Notes under the pieces: generated by a model
The model's input: the letters and a program-made list of their open reading frames with translations, nothing else
What the model was told of the DNA's origin: nothing
Databases searched by the model: none
Position numbers and translations under genes: made by a program
Shown here: piece by piece, positions 18,526-28,293 of the stretch
How positions within the stretch are numbered: position 1 is the first letter of the stretch
How the letters are laid out: every line of letters starts with the position of its first letter
Source of the DNA: Synechococcales cyanobacterium C42_A2020_086
GTDB lineage: Bacteria; Cyanobacteriota; Cyanobacteriia; Elainellales; Elainellaceae
NCBI GenBank assembly: GCA_015272325.1
Contig: JACYLU010000015.1
Location: forward strand, 248,001-312,000
Direction: 5' to 3'
DNA: 64,000 nucleotides

Positions 18526-19059
18526 TCACTTCACATTCAGAAGTCCTTCTTCCTTGGCTTTCGGATCGAATCGGACGGGCATCGTGACGCCTCGGGTGGC
18601 TAAGGCAGCGAGAATCTCAGCTTCGACTCGGCGAGCCACTTGCTTCAAGATTTTGATTTTACCCAGATCATCACTCTCGGCGTAGGCGTTTTGCTCCTCG
18701 GGTGTCATGTGAGCTTTGGCGTCAATGGGCTGGTTCCACTGAGCGGCGGCTGGACCATTGCCGGGAGGGGTTGTGCCATTTTCGGTGATCCAAGACGCTT
18801 GAATACCTTCAAGAATAGTGCGGCTCGGGCGCTCGATCGTCTGCACCTTCAGCCAATAGCAGCTTTGGGGATGGCGGACCAGATGCTGCTTTAGGCTCAG
18901 GGATACATCCCGAGAGTATCCCACATACTGCAACACCTGATTGGCGTCGAAGATGGCATAGACGCCTACCTGCCCATCAAACTGAGGGGAAAGCTGCCCC
19001 TGGGGATCGAGAAACGGCACGTAATCAAGGCTTGCCAGAGTCGGAGGGGATAGACTCAT
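18526..19059 (-). CDS. GIY-YIG nuclease-superfamily protein
   Basis: About 177 residues. The GVYAIFDANQVLQYVGYSRD stretch gives the GIY and YIG half-motifs (GVYAIF and YVGYSRD), followed by a C-terminal helical part with charged repeats (KILKQVARRVEAEILAAL). I start it at ATG 19059 because this makes a four-base ATGA overlap with the menA stop; a longer frame to 19095 would intrude into menA. Function unknown; in cyanobacteria such proteins are commonly uncharacterised. Translational coupling to menA is likely. Confidence 0.78.
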   Translation of the reverse strand: MSLSPPTLASLDYVPFLDPQGQLSPQFDGQVGVYAIFDANQVLQYVGYSRDVSLSLKQHLVRHPQSCYWLKVQTIERPSRTILEGIQASWITENGTTPPGNGPAAAQWNQPIDAKAHMTPEEQNAYAESDDLGKIKILKQVARRVEAEILAALATRGVTMPVRFDPKAKEEGLLNVK

Positions 19060-20000
19060 AGGTTTACTACAGCAGTCAAAATAAAGCTGAGACACAGCAG
19101 CAAACTACTCCAGAAGTGCAGGGAAACCGCGAAGAATTTGCAGTTGCGCACTCGCTCGGGCTGGTCATGATAGGCGGCTACGTGGCGACAAAGACGCATC
19201 GCGGTAGGCAAGCTTAGAAAAACCAGCAACGCCCACAGCGGAAAAACGCCGAGCAGCACAAACCCCAGCGTCAACACAAAGATACTGCCGCTGAGCCACG
19301 GCAAGAGCTGCGCTGAACGACCCGTTCCTAACCGCACCACTGGAGAGCGTTTACCTGCCGCCAAGTCATCGTTCACCTGATGAAAATGCGAACAGAACAG
19401 GATGAGGCTGGTGCTAATGCCGAGAATTATCGACGCGGCCCAACTCGTACTCGACCAAGCTTGGGTTTGGCTGTAGTATGCCGCCGAAACTGCCAGCGGA
19501 CCAAAGCTGAAGAAGCAGAGAATTTCGCCTAGCCCCTGGTAACCCAAGCGAAACGGCGGACCATGATAGACGTAGCCCAAGCCACAGCAGATCCCAATTA
19601 ACCCAAGGATCGTGAGATCTCGCTGCCAACCAGCAATCGCCAAAATTCCCAGAATTCCCAATACCAGACAGCCATTGCTAAGCCAGAAAATCAGCGACTT
19701 GCTGCCGGTCAGGTTGACTAGGGAGGTCGGCTCATTCTCGTCGATGCCAGTCTCAGCGTCGAAAACATCGTTGCTGAGATTTTCCCAGGCCAGAATCAGA
19801 ATTGCCGACAGCAGAAAGGTGAGAAAAATGCCCCAATGGAGCTGATGCGTCTCTGCAAAAGCAACCGCAGTGCCGAGGGCAATCGGAAAAATCGCCACGC
19901 TATACATAGGTGGCATAAGAGCTGTAAGCCAAAGCTGGCGTTGCTCTGCCGAGGCTAAAGGAGACCGAGAATTCGTGTATTGAGCGACTTTGGGAGTCAT
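19056..20000 (-). CDS. menA: 2-carboxy-1,4-naphthoquinone phytyltransferase
   Basis: 314-residue UbiA-superfamily prenyltransferase with about eight or nine membrane helices. The first Asp-rich motif is NDVFDAETGID (about 98-108) and the second aspartate region is HQVNDDLAAGKRSPVVRLG (about 208-226). In cyanobacteria it attaches the phytyl chain in phylloquinone (photosystem I cofactor) synthesis. menF of the same pathway lies about 3 kb away on the other strand. Confidence 0.92.
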   Translation of the reverse strand: MTPKVAQYTNSRSPLASAEQRQLWLTALMPPMYSVAIFPIALGTAVAFAETHQLHWGIFLTFLLSAILILAWENLSNDVFDAETGIDENEPTSLVNLTGSKSLIFWLSNGCLVLGILGILAIAGWQRDLTILGLIGICCGLGYVYHGPPFRLGYQGLGEILCFFSFGPLAVSAAYYSQTQAWSSTSWAASIILGISTSLILFCSHFHQVNDDLAAGKRSPVVRLGTGRSAQLLPWLSGSIFVLTLGFVLLGVFPLWALLVFLSLPTAMRLCRHVAAYHDQPERVRNCKFFAVSLHFWSSLLLCLSFILTAVVNL

Positions 20001-20428
20001 GGAAATTTGCAGGCTGATTTAGGCAGTCCAAGCGACTTGAAAACGCACAATCTCACAAGCCAGCTTGCCAGCAGGTGCAGCAACGCAGGACTGATCAGGA
20101 CTTATTATACGAGTCGCCAGTCCCTCTGCCGGTTGAGTCAGCACTCTGACAACGTAACGATTCATTGCATTCGCTCGCAGCAAAGGCAATCAGACGGGAG
20201 CTTGCTGATATTGAGTGACTTGTGACGCATTCAGATACAGACGTACAGATCAGGAGTTTAGCTATAGTACGTCGCTTGCCGCCCAGAGTTTCACGAATGA
20301 GCTTTATTGAACCTCATACCAAAGTGCCGCACGAAACCAAGCCTTTCCTGCAGCAAAAAGTGTGGATATCTAGAATGGATGTCCAGAGCTATTTAGAATT
20401 CGTCAAAGCCTTTTGATTTCCAGAACAA
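20001..20428. other. Non-coding stretch upstream of menA
   Basis: About 430 bases. It presumably contains the menA promoter. Short frames exist on the plus strand, but none has a ribosome site or a recognisable product. No RNA gene seen. Confidence 0.4.
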
Positions 20429-20743
20429 CTAGCCTGCTTTCTTGCGGGAGTTTGTGATCACAAGCTCAAATTCCCAACCCGGCACCTGCTGTACAGATTC
20501 AGCAATGCGTCGAATGTCCTCTGTGCCGTTGAGTTTTAAGTTTTCTTTAGTTCGCACTTCAGCCGCGATCGTTTTTTCTTCGCTGGAAGCAACTAAGTCA
20601 ACAGAGCAGTCAGCCAAAGGGGTTGGCAACTCATCAGGCGTGGGATGCAAGGTGACATCGTACCCTTGGCTGCGATACTCTCGGGCTAGCTTCAGCAATC
20701 GCCGGTGCTCTAACTCACTACTCTGTTTTGGTGAATGACTCAT
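20429..20743 (-). CDS. Restriction-endonuclease-like small protein (REase AHJR-like)
   Basis: 104 residues. The pattern of a helix followed by YRSQGYDVTLHPT, then CSVDLVASSEEKTIAAEVRTKENL, and PGWEFELVITN matches a minimal PD-(D/E)xK-type fold: Asp in VDLVA and the ExR/K element in AEVRTKE. In this case Arg stands where Lys is usual, so catalytic activity is uncertain. It starts 19 bases after the RusA-like gene and is very probably co-transcribed. The family has no established function that I know. Confidence 0.6.
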   Translation of the reverse strand: MSHSPKQSSELEHRRLLKLAREYRSQGYDVTLHPTPDELPTPLADCSVDLVASSEEKTIAAEVRTKENLKLNGTEDIRRIAESVQQVPGWEFELVITNSRKKAG

Positions 20744-20762
20744 AAGTAAGCATCCAGGTCTC

Positions 20763-21182
20763 TCAACTTAAATCTACGGGATCGGGTGCGATTTCGACCA
20801 GAATGTGTAAAAACTCTTCGCCTCGGCAAAAGCCTTCTGCGAGAGCAGTAGACATTCCCTTAACCCGAAAGGACGCATTGAGATTACGCCGGCGGCTCAC
20901 AAAATCCGTGATTTGATAATCGTCAACGTAAATTAACCCATTCAATGCATCTCGGACGGGCTTTACTATATTATCACTATCTGGTACTGCACTTTCATCC
21001 CCCGGAGGCGCATCATAATAGTGCGTGATGATTACCCGCACAAAATCGCCGACCGGTGCATCTAGACACCAGCGGGCTTTAGCTGCTTGCCGCACCTGCT
21101 CCTTCCATGCCTGAAGGCGCTTCTTGTCTTTGGTTTGGTGAGAGACTGGTCTGCCGCTGACTATGAATTCGAAGGGCAACAC
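20763..21182 (-). CDS. RusA-family Holliday junction resolvase-like endonuclease
   Basis: 139 residues with GTG start at 21182. The RusA signature is clear: PDSDNIVKPVRDALNGLIYVDD supplies the paired acidic residues, the Lys and the later Asp of the active site. RusA enzymes cut four-way DNA junctions and are usually of phage origin. Here no phage genes are near; the partner is a restriction-endonuclease-like gene immediately downstream. Confidence 0.85.
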   Translation of the reverse strand: MLPFEFIVSGRPVSHQTKDKKRLQAWKEQVRQAAKARWCLDAPVGDFVRVIITHYYDAPPGDESAVPDSDNIVKPVRDALNGLIYVDDYQITDFVSRRRNLNASFRVKGMSTALAEGFCRGEEFLHILVEIAPDPVDLS

Positions 21183-21401
21183 TGAGGGCGTCCTACAGAA
21201 TTGATTGACGATTCAGAGGTGATTCCTGTGCAATTGCACCTAGAACAATCCCTCAACCCAGCGCTAAGGGAGACTCCTCACATCCATAGTAAGCCTGTTC
21301 TAACATCCTGGGTGTAACGACCACTCTGGTTTGAAAAAGTTTCCAGCTTCGGGGTCAGGGTATGCCTACAATAGGCTTGATTGTTGCATTCAGACTGCCT
21401 G

Positions 21402-22775
21402 ATGAGCCTGCCTGATGGTCCTAAGCTGCCCGCTCTGCTGCAAACACTCTCCTTGATTGCCGACCCGACCGGCTTTCTGGAAACCTGTAGCCAGCGCTAC
21501 GGCGATCCGTTCACGCTGCGGGTACTAGGGGTCAATTCACCTCCTGTTATCTTTTTCAGCCATCCCGACGCCGTTCAGGCCATTTTCACAACACTGTCAA
21601 GTCGGTTTGAGCTGGGCAAAGTCACCCATATATTTCGCCCTTTAACCGGCGATCGGTCATTAATCATGCAGGATGGGTCCCGCCATCAAAAGCAGCGGCA
21701 GCTCTTAATGCCGGCTCTGCACGGCGAGGGACTGTATCGCTGCGGCTCATTGATTAGTCACATCAGCCGCACTACTCAGCCCCACGGTTCGCTGGTTTCT
21801 GTGCAGGACTGGATGCTGGAAATCTCGCTGGAGACCATTCTGCGGGTTGTATTTGGCTTGCAGCCGGGAGCCCGTTATCAGGAGCTAAAATCGCGGCTAC
21901 AAAGGCTATTGGAGCGCATCAATTCGCCCTTGTATTCGCTGCAGTTCTTTTTACCGCCGCTGCAGCAGAACTGGGGAGCCTGGAGTCCTTGGGGCCAGTT
22001 CCTACAACTGCGGCAGCAGATCGACGACTTGCTCTACGCCGAAATTCGCGAACGCCGCGATCAGGGAAACCAAGGCACTGATATTTTGTCGCTGCTGATC
22101 GCCGCACGAGACGAAGCCGGCACCCCAATGGATGACACTGAACTGCGCGACCAGCTGATGACACTGTTGCTGCTTGGGCATGAAACTACTGCCTCGGGGC
22201 TGACTTGGGCGTTCTACTGGCTCTACCGCCATCCTGATGTTCTGGAACGGCTACACCAGGAGCTAGACGCGCTCGGTCCTGATCCCGATCCACTGACGCT
22301 GGCGCAGCAGCCCTATTTGACGGCAGTATGCAAAGAAGCGCTGCGGGTGTATCCGATTGCTCTGATTGCCCAGCCGCGCCGCGTGCGGGAACCCATTGAG
22401 CTGGCTGGCTACCAGTTTGAGCCGGGAGCCGTGCTAGTGCCCTGTGTTTATTTGGCTCACCGTCGCCCAGAAACGTACCCTGAGCCGTTGCAGTTCCGCC
22501 CTGAGCGATTTTTGAGCAGTAAGTCTGCCTACGAGTATTTTCCCTTTGGCGGCGGCAATCGCAGCTGCATTGGCATGGCGCTGGCGCTGTTTGAAATGAA
22601 GCTGGTTTTAGCAACGCTGCTGCGTACCTATGAATTTGAGCCTGCTGCCGGCTTTCAACCGCTGCGACGACCAGCGCGACGAGGCATTACCTTTGTCCCG
22701 CCTAGATCTGTGCAGCTCCGCATTATCGGTCTACGGATGGCGGCAAATGATGAGGCGGTGTTGGCTCATCCGTAA
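21402..22775 (+). CDS. Cytochrome P450 (CYP110-like)
   Basis: 457 residues from ATG 21402 (MSLPDGPKLPALL). The I-helix motif GHETT is at about 259-263, the K-helix ExxR (EALR) at about 312-315, and the heme loop FPFGGGNRSC with the cysteine ligand at about 389. The N-terminus resembles the cyanobacterial CYP110 group, whose known members act on fatty acids and terpenes; that placement is tentative. No ferredoxin or reductase gene is adjacent. It sits alone between the RusA pair and menF. Confidence 0.9.
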   Translation: MSLPDGPKLPALLQTLSLIADPTGFLETCSQRYGDPFTLRVLGVNSPPVIFFSHPDAVQAIFTTLSSRFELGKVTHIFRPLTGDRSLIMQDGSRHQKQRQLLMPALHGEGLYRCGSLISHISRTTQPHGSLVSVQDWMLEISLETILRVVFGLQPGARYQELKSRLQRLLERINSPLYSLQFFLPPLQQNWGAWSPWGQFLQLRQQIDDLLYAEIRERRDQGNQGTDILSLLIAARDEAGTPMDDTELRDQLMTLLLLGHETTASGLTWAFYWLYRHPDVLERLHQELDALGPDPDPLTLAQQPYLTAVCKEALRVYPIALIAQPRRVREPIELAGYQFEPGAVLVPCVYLAHRRPETYPEPLQFRPERFLSSKSAYEYFPFGGGNRSCIGMALALFEMKLVLATLLRTYEFEPAAGFQPLRRPARRGITFVPPRSVQLRIIGLRMAANDEAVLAHP

Positions 22776-22972
22776 ATCTAGCCCAAATTCTCGTTGACCA
22801 GCCCCGTTTCTGCATCATCTAGGGGCCGGCGTCATGAAACACTTGGAAACAGTCAGTAGAGGGACTTCATCTAAATGTGTTAACAGTATTTATATTGCGA
22901 GTTATGCTGTGAGCGAATTCACGCTGAATTCATCTGCCGTTCTTTTGACAGCAATCTATCAGAAGGAATCTT

Positions 22973-24418
22973 TTGCTTTCAATGCTATGTCAATCCCCGT
23001 TTAATCGCTTAGATTCTTCCCAAGACTGTAAAAAGTTATATCAGTTTCTTGACTTTTGTCAGCATCGAGCTATTGAAGAAAACCAAGCAAAAATTGCGAG
23101 TATTGCTTTAGAAATTCCGCCTCTCGATCCGTTGACTGTTCTCTGCAATTTAGCGCAGCCCGATCAGCTTCATTTCTATTTCGAGCATCGGGATCAGCAG
23201 CAGTCTGTAGCGGCGCTTGATGCTGTGCTCACTTTTGAATTATCTGGGTCACAGCGCTTTGTAGAAGCGCAAAAAATAATTGAGCAGCGCTTTGGTCAAC
23301 TCCTCACCAATCAGCCGAAAGGTGCTGCATTTCAGCCTCCTTTTTCGAGTCCTTGTTTCTTCTGCAGCTTTACATTTTTCGAAGACGACCATTCACCGAT
23401 ATCACCGTTTCGCTCTAGCCTTTGTTTGCCTCGCTGGCAAATTTCTCGCTGGAACGATCACAGCCTAGCGATCGTGAATTTGATCATTGATTCTCAGTCC
23501 AGAATTGGAGAATTGACACAGCACATTTGGAACCAACTGCAAACTCTGCATTTAGCTCAATATGATGTTTTATATCTTTGTAGTGACCGAGTCAAACGAT
23601 TAAACGGCTGGGAAATGAGCAACCCGTTGCAGTTTCGGGCGGCGGTTGCCTCTGTGCTGCAGTCGATCCAGGCTGGGCAGTTCGATAAGCTAGTGCTCGC
23701 CCATGCCGTTGATGTCTGCTCTAGCGTACCGTTTCAGTGGGGGCGGTCACTGCATTATTTGCGACAATTGCACCCCGACTGCTGTGTCTTTTCGATTGGC
23801 AATGGCAAAGGGCAAAGCTTTATTGGGGCTAGTCCCGAGCGACTGCTGCAGGTGCGGGGTCACAAGCTGATCACTGATGCTCTAGCTGGATCTGCCTGCC
23901 GTGGGCGTACTGTCGATGAAGATACAGAGTTAGCGCAGTGCTTGCTCAATAGCGACAAAGAGCGCCGTGAACATCAGCTTGTGGTAGCGTTCATTGTGGA
24001 TCAGCTGCGCCAACTCGGATTACAACCCCAGTTTGCCGATGCGCCAGGACTGTTGCCCCTATCCAACATTCAGCATTTGCATACGCCGATCCAGGCTCAA
24101 TTGCCCAGGCATCTGCATGCGCTAGATATTTTGGCAGCACTGCATCCCACACCGGCTGTAGCCGGACTGCCTCGATCGGTAGCCTGTGAGCAAATCCGCT
24201 GCTACGAACCCTTTGGGCGATCGCTCTATGCCGCGCCGCTCGGTTGGGTAGATGCCCAAGGCAACGCTGAATTTATTGTTGGCATTCGCTCGGCGTTATT
24301 AGATGGCGACCGGGCGCGACTCTATGCTGGAGCAGGCATCGTAGCTGGGTCCGATCCGGATCGGGAATTGGCCGAGATTCAGCTCAAGCTCCAGGCCTTG
24401 CTGCGGGCGTTGGTGTGA
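22973..24418 (+). CDS. menF: Isochorismate synthase
   Basis: 481 residues counted from TTG 22973, which has AAGGA five bases upstream; ATG 22982 is the alternative. The chorismate-binding domain is recognisable in FDKLVLAHAVDV, SFIGASPERLLQVRG, TDALAGSACRGRT, KERREHQLVV, HPTPAVAGLPR and LYAGAGIVAGSDPDRELAE. It converts chorismate to isochorismate, the first committed step of phylloquinone synthesis. Transcribed towards the convergent ATPase gene at 24478. Confidence 0.95.
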   Translation: MLSMLCQSPFNRLDSSQDCKKLYQFLDFCQHRAIEENQAKIASIALEIPPLDPLTVLCNLAQPDQLHFYFEHRDQQQSVAALDAVLTFELSGSQRFVEAQKIIEQRFGQLLTNQPKGAAFQPPFSSPCFFCSFTFFEDDHSPISPFRSSLCLPRWQISRWNDHSLAIVNLIIDSQSRIGELTQHIWNQLQTLHLAQYDVLYLCSDRVKRLNGWEMSNPLQFRAAVASVLQSIQAGQFDKLVLAHAVDVCSSVPFQWGRSLHYLRQLHPDCCVFSIGNGKGQSFIGASPERLLQVRGHKLITDALAGSACRGRTVDEDTELAQCLLNSDKERREHQLVVAFIVDQLRQLGLQPQFADAPGLLPLSNIQHLHTPIQAQLPRHLHALDILAALHPTPAVAGLPRSVACEQIRCYEPFGRSLYAAPLGWVDAQGNAEFIVGIRSALLDGDRARLYAGAGIVAGSDPDRELAEIQLKLQALLRALV

Positions 24419-24477
24419 TCGAACGATTCCAAACCCCACAAATGCCAAGGGCGGCTCGCTCCCGCACCAAACCCAAG

Positions 24478-26640
24478 TTAGGAGAGCACTAGTGCCGACG
24501 GTGGGTGCAGCGGTACCGGCAGGGCAGCATTCACCAGCGATAGCAGCGGTCCGGCTTGTTCCTGTCCATTTAGTGCCAGATCGCAGTGGCAGAGGTAGAG
24601 TCGCTCTTGGGTGCGGTGCAGCAAATCGTAAACTTCTCGCTCTAGTTTTTGCTGATCGGCTGCTAGGGCATCCATAGCGGTCCATGGCTGGTTAGGGCGA
24701 TGGTGCTGCATCAGTGGGGCGGCAAACTGCCCGCGACCGCCGGTCAGCCAATAGGGGGAACCCGCATCCAGCCAAAACTGCCAGCGATGACTGCAACGAT
24801 GAACCCGGTACTGATAGATATTAGCCAAGGTCACCGCCTGAGCGGCCCGACCCATGGGCTGAAGCGGAGTAGGATCTCCAGTGATCGTGCCCCGACGCAA
24901 GAGCTGAATAAATCGCTGCACCGGCTCTGGGTCCGCGCCGTCTGAGGAACCTGACCGCAGCCGTGCCTCCACGTCCCAATAATGCTGGGCTGCTTCCATC
25001 AGCTCTCGTAGCGTTGCGAGCTGATTGTATGTCAAGGCTCCGCCGCCGTCGAAAAAGGTCTGGATCGCCCGCTCAAGCAAGACCACGGGGTGGGATAGCT
25101 GTCGCTGCTGGGTGGCAACCCATTGCCTGATTGCGTCATAGGCTTGGGTTGCCTGATAGCCCAAACGGTCCCATCGGGGGAAGGTCGTCGTAGGAAGCAG
25201 CTTGGGATGATCAGGATCGGGCGCAAAACAGTGATCACTTAGAAGACCGGCCCGCACCGGATCAATGCGCAGCCGCGTGGTAGCAACGGGATTCGCTAGC
25301 CGATGCGACAGAGAAGGTGCCTTGGATGGACCAAACTCCGGTAGCTCTACAGAACCTGCTGTTTCCTCCCAGGAGACCTGAAACTGGCTCAGCACGACAA
25401 GCATTTCGGCAATCGCTTCCCGGTCGAGCAGCCGACCCAACCCTGGATAAACCAGCGCCAGCAGCGTTAGCAGGGCCCGGACCAAGGGGGAGCGAATGGG
25501 AGGATCTTGCGGATCGAGCAGCAAGGTAGCAATGCCCTTGCGATCAAGGATTTCCTGAAGCGTGTAGCAAGCGATGGCATCCATGCCGGGGGCAATCACA
25601 GCAATCTCCTGGGGCCGAATCTGTCCCGACTGCACCGCCTCGGCAATTAGCTCTGCAGTTTGTCGCAGGAGTTGTGCCCGCGAGGTTGTTTGAATGGACT
25701 GGATAGAATCGGGCAGTTGAGGTAGCCGCAGCGGTTCTCGGATGCACTGCACTAAAATATCTGCCCATGTGGCTCCTAGTGACGTCTCGGGCGGCATCAG
25801 CATCTCGGTGCGGCAGCGCTGGGCTAACTCCGCCATGAAGTCGGGATCGGCTCCTAGCCCTAATCGCGCACCGCCATGGGGGTTAAAGGTAAACACACAG
25901 GTCATACCCCGATTGAGAAACAACTCAAAGACATGCCGCATGACGGCCGGGTACTCATCGACATCATCGGCGAATATAGCCCGGTAGCGCTGCCGTAGGT
26001 GCTGCTGGTAGACCGGATTGGGCAGCAGGTAGCGCCAATACAGCTCAGTGAGAATGCTGTAGGTGAGCAATCCATGGTCTAGGCACCATTGCCACCAGCG
26101 GTTGATAGCGCTGCCCATGGCGTCCCACTGCTCGGTAGAACCTTCTAGCTCTCCAAATCCGTCTTTGAGAATCTGAGGAATATCTTCGTGGGCAATACCT
26201 GCCATCGCTGCCCCACTCAAGGCATCGAGGGTACGTTTCACCCGTAAGGCTTCGGGCAGCGGCTCTTGATCGGGATGGGTTGGCAGCTCACCCCGCCAAA
26301 GCTGTGTGGCTAGCTCATGCTCGGTTTCTGGGTGCAGGCGTAATGGAAACGGCGCCTTTAGCCCTAGGTGTTGCATCAGTAGCGACCAGAATAGCTCCAC
26401 CTCTTTGGCGAAGAACCCTAGCGGCGACACGGTATCGAAGCGGTATTGGCCATGGGTGACCGACTCAATGCGATCGACCAGATCTAGGCGATTGTCGCCC
26501 AAGGCAGCAATGATCAGGCAGTTTGGGTTCGGAAACGCCTTTTCTTGTCGGCGTGCGGCTGCCCAATCGCAGAAATACTCAATTAAGCGCGTCGTTTTGC
26601 CCGTGCAACTCGCGCCCACAATCCAGGTTGAATAAGACAC
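24478..26640 (-). CDS. RecB/UvrD-like superfamily 1 ATPase, degenerate helicase
   Basis: 720 residues with GTG start. A Walker A (GASCTGKT, residues about 9-16), a Walker B-like FADDVDEYP (about 229-237), and a C-terminal AQAVTLANIYQYRVHRCSHRWQFWLD region recall SF1A helicases of the UvrD/RecB/AddB type. The usual motif IV and VI arginines are not obvious and I see no C-terminal nuclease motif (no clear GxxDRID or cysteine cluster). It may be a repair or recombination accessory protein. The family is conserved in cyanobacteria as far as I recall; its exact function is unknown to me. Confidence 0.6.
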   Translation of the reverse strand: MSYSTWIVGASCTGKTTRLIEYFCDWAAARRQEKAFPNPNCLIIAALGDNRLDLVDRIESVTHGQYRFDTVSPLGFFAKEVELFWSLLMQHLGLKAPFPLRLHPETEHELATQLWRGELPTHPDQEPLPEALRVKRTLDALSGAAMAGIAHEDIPQILKDGFGELEGSTEQWDAMGSAINRWWQWCLDHGLLTYSILTELYWRYLLPNPVYQQHLRQRYRAIFADDVDEYPAVMRHVFELFLNRGMTCVFTFNPHGGARLGLGADPDFMAELAQRCRTEMLMPPETSLGATWADILVQCIREPLRLPQLPDSIQSIQTTSRAQLLRQTAELIAEAVQSGQIRPQEIAVIAPGMDAIACYTLQEILDRKGIATLLLDPQDPPIRSPLVRALLTLLALVYPGLGRLLDREAIAEMLVVLSQFQVSWEETAGSVELPEFGPSKAPSLSHRLANPVATTRLRIDPVRAGLLSDHCFAPDPDHPKLLPTTTFPRWDRLGYQATQAYDAIRQWVATQQRQLSHPVVLLERAIQTFFDGGGALTYNQLATLRELMEAAQHYWDVEARLRSGSSDGADPEPVQRFIQLLRRGTITGDPTPLQPMGRAAQAVTLANIYQYRVHRCSHRWQFWLDAGSPYWLTGGRGQFAAPLMQHHRPNQPWTAMDALAADQQKLEREVYDLLHRTQERLYLCHCDLALNGQEQAGPLLSLVNAALPVPLHPPSALVLS

Positions 26641-26851
26641 TAATTGCGTTTGAGTGAATTTGATATCATACTACGTAATCTCATCCTAGCGTAGAGAACA
26701 GGTAATGATAGGACTCATTACTGTTCAATTGACCTACTCTATTATTGGGATAAACGGTTACTATCACCGCTCCAGTTTTGGCAGATTTTTCCTATTAAAG
26801 TTGCCTGCAAAGTTTGTGCTGAATCTGTGCTAAATCTCTCCAAATGCCACT

Positions 26852-28213
26852 ATGAGAAATTCGTTTTTGACCTCTGTGCAAGGCTACTTACGTGCTGCTA
26901 ATCGCTGGCTGCTGCAAACCCCAGAACGCGCCCTCAACCAAGCTTATGAAGCAGCCGTCAAGATAGCAGAATTGGAGAATACACACTTTAATGGCAATCG
27001 AATTTCTCCGAATTACGGCAATTACAGCAGAAGTGCCCAAGCTTATTTTCAAGGGGAACTCAAAAAATATTTAAACATTATTAAATTAAGAATGACTGAA
27101 TTCAGAGCGAGCAGTTCTGTCGTTCGCTTATCCAGTCAACCAATTACAGAAATTCAAGTTGATGAATCATCGGATGTGCGATCAATTAGTGTAATCAGCA
27201 AGCCTTCATTGATTTTGAAAAAACTGCGGTTTGTAGATGAAGTGCTGGCTCGTTACGAGAACCCACCGGCTGCCGATGCTGTGATTGTGATTACCGATGC
27301 TGATTCAACGAATCCTAGCCCCGCCTCCACTAGCCGCACTGAAGCAATCAATACTGTGAATCCCCTGAGCAACGGCAGTGGTCCTCGCCGCTCGAAACGC
27401 GACATGAAATCACTCACCGACAAAACCGGTGTACTGCCTCGCTCGATTCTAGAAACCGTAGATCGGATCAAGCGCGACCTCGATCCCAATGCGGAACAGG
27501 AGGTAGTGCAGGACTTTCGCACCTCTAAGACGCGCACGATCATCTCGCTAAGGCTGATTCTGCTGCTGCTGATTATTCCTCTGCTGACGCAACAGGTGAC
27601 GAAAAACTTTGTGGTTGGGCCAATTGTCGATCGGGCTCGAGCCGGCGAACAGGTGACGACGTTCCTCAACTCGGAAATGGAAGAAGAAGCCCTAAATGAG
27701 CTACAGCGCTTTGAGCAGCGGTTGCGGTTTGAAATCTTGATTGGGCGACGCGCGCCGCTTGAGGAAGCCGAAATTGTCGAGGAGGTGCGGGAAAAAGCCG
27801 AGGAAATCGGGCAACAATATCGGCAAATCAGCTCGGATGCCATCAAAAATGTATTTGCTGATGTGTTGGCGCTAGGGGCGTTTGCCGTAGTCATTGCCAC
27901 TAGCCAACGGGAAATTGCCGTGCTCAAGTCATTTCTCGACCGGATGATCTACGGTTTGAGCGATAGCGCCAAGGCGTTTATTATCATCTTATTCACCGAT
28001 ATTTTTGTGGGCTTCCACTCTCCCCATGGGTGGGAAGTTTTGTTAGAGGGTGTTTCTCGCCACTTTGGTTTACCCGCCAATCGCGATTTTATTTTCCTGT
28101 TTATTGCTACCTTTCCGGTCATCCTCGACACTATTTTTAAGTACTGGATCTTCCGCTATCTCAACCGGGTGTCTCCTTCAGCGGTAGCAACCTACCGGAA
28201 TATGAACGAGTGA
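26852..28213 (+). CDS. pxcA: Proton extrusion protein PxcA (CemA-like)
   Basis: 453-residue membrane protein. A long soluble N-terminal part, with helices and a low-complexity linker, leads to a CemA domain with four membrane segments (about 230-250, 335-350, 375-395 and 415-435) and the conserved block LSDSAKAFIIILFTDIFVGFHSPHGWEVLLE. It supports light-induced proton release and carbon uptake; the chloroplast homologue is CemA. An imperfect 11-bp tandem repeat (26815-26836) lies just before ATG 26852. Confidence 0.95.
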   Translation: MRNSFLTSVQGYLRAANRWLLQTPERALNQAYEAAVKIAELENTHFNGNRISPNYGNYSRSAQAYFQGELKKYLNIIKLRMTEFRASSSVVRLSSQPITEIQVDESSDVRSISVISKPSLILKKLRFVDEVLARYENPPAADAVIVITDADSTNPSPASTSRTEAINTVNPLSNGSGPRRSKRDMKSLTDKTGVLPRSILETVDRIKRDLDPNAEQEVVQDFRTSKTRTIISLRLILLLLIIPLLTQQVTKNFVVGPIVDRARAGEQVTTFLNSEMEEEALNELQRFEQRLRFEILIGRRAPLEEAEIVEEVREKAEEIGQQYRQISSDAIKNVFADVLALGAFAVVIATSQREIAVLKSFLDRMIYGLSDSAKAFIIILFTDIFVGFHSPHGWEVLLEGVSRHFGLPANRDFIFLFIATFPVILDTIFKYWIFRYLNRVSPSAVATYRNMNE

Positions 28214-28293
28214 GCCGAGCGGCGGACACTCTTGGGTAGGATGGGTTGATTCTACACATCGAATAGCAATCCACATACCGGCCGTGAGGCTCC

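Noticed and set aside
21274-21284. ACTCCTCACAT, like the Yfr1 small RNA core ACUCCUCACAC
   Set aside because: The last base differs, no flanking stem-loops are seen and the guaB/trxA context of Yfr1 is absent.
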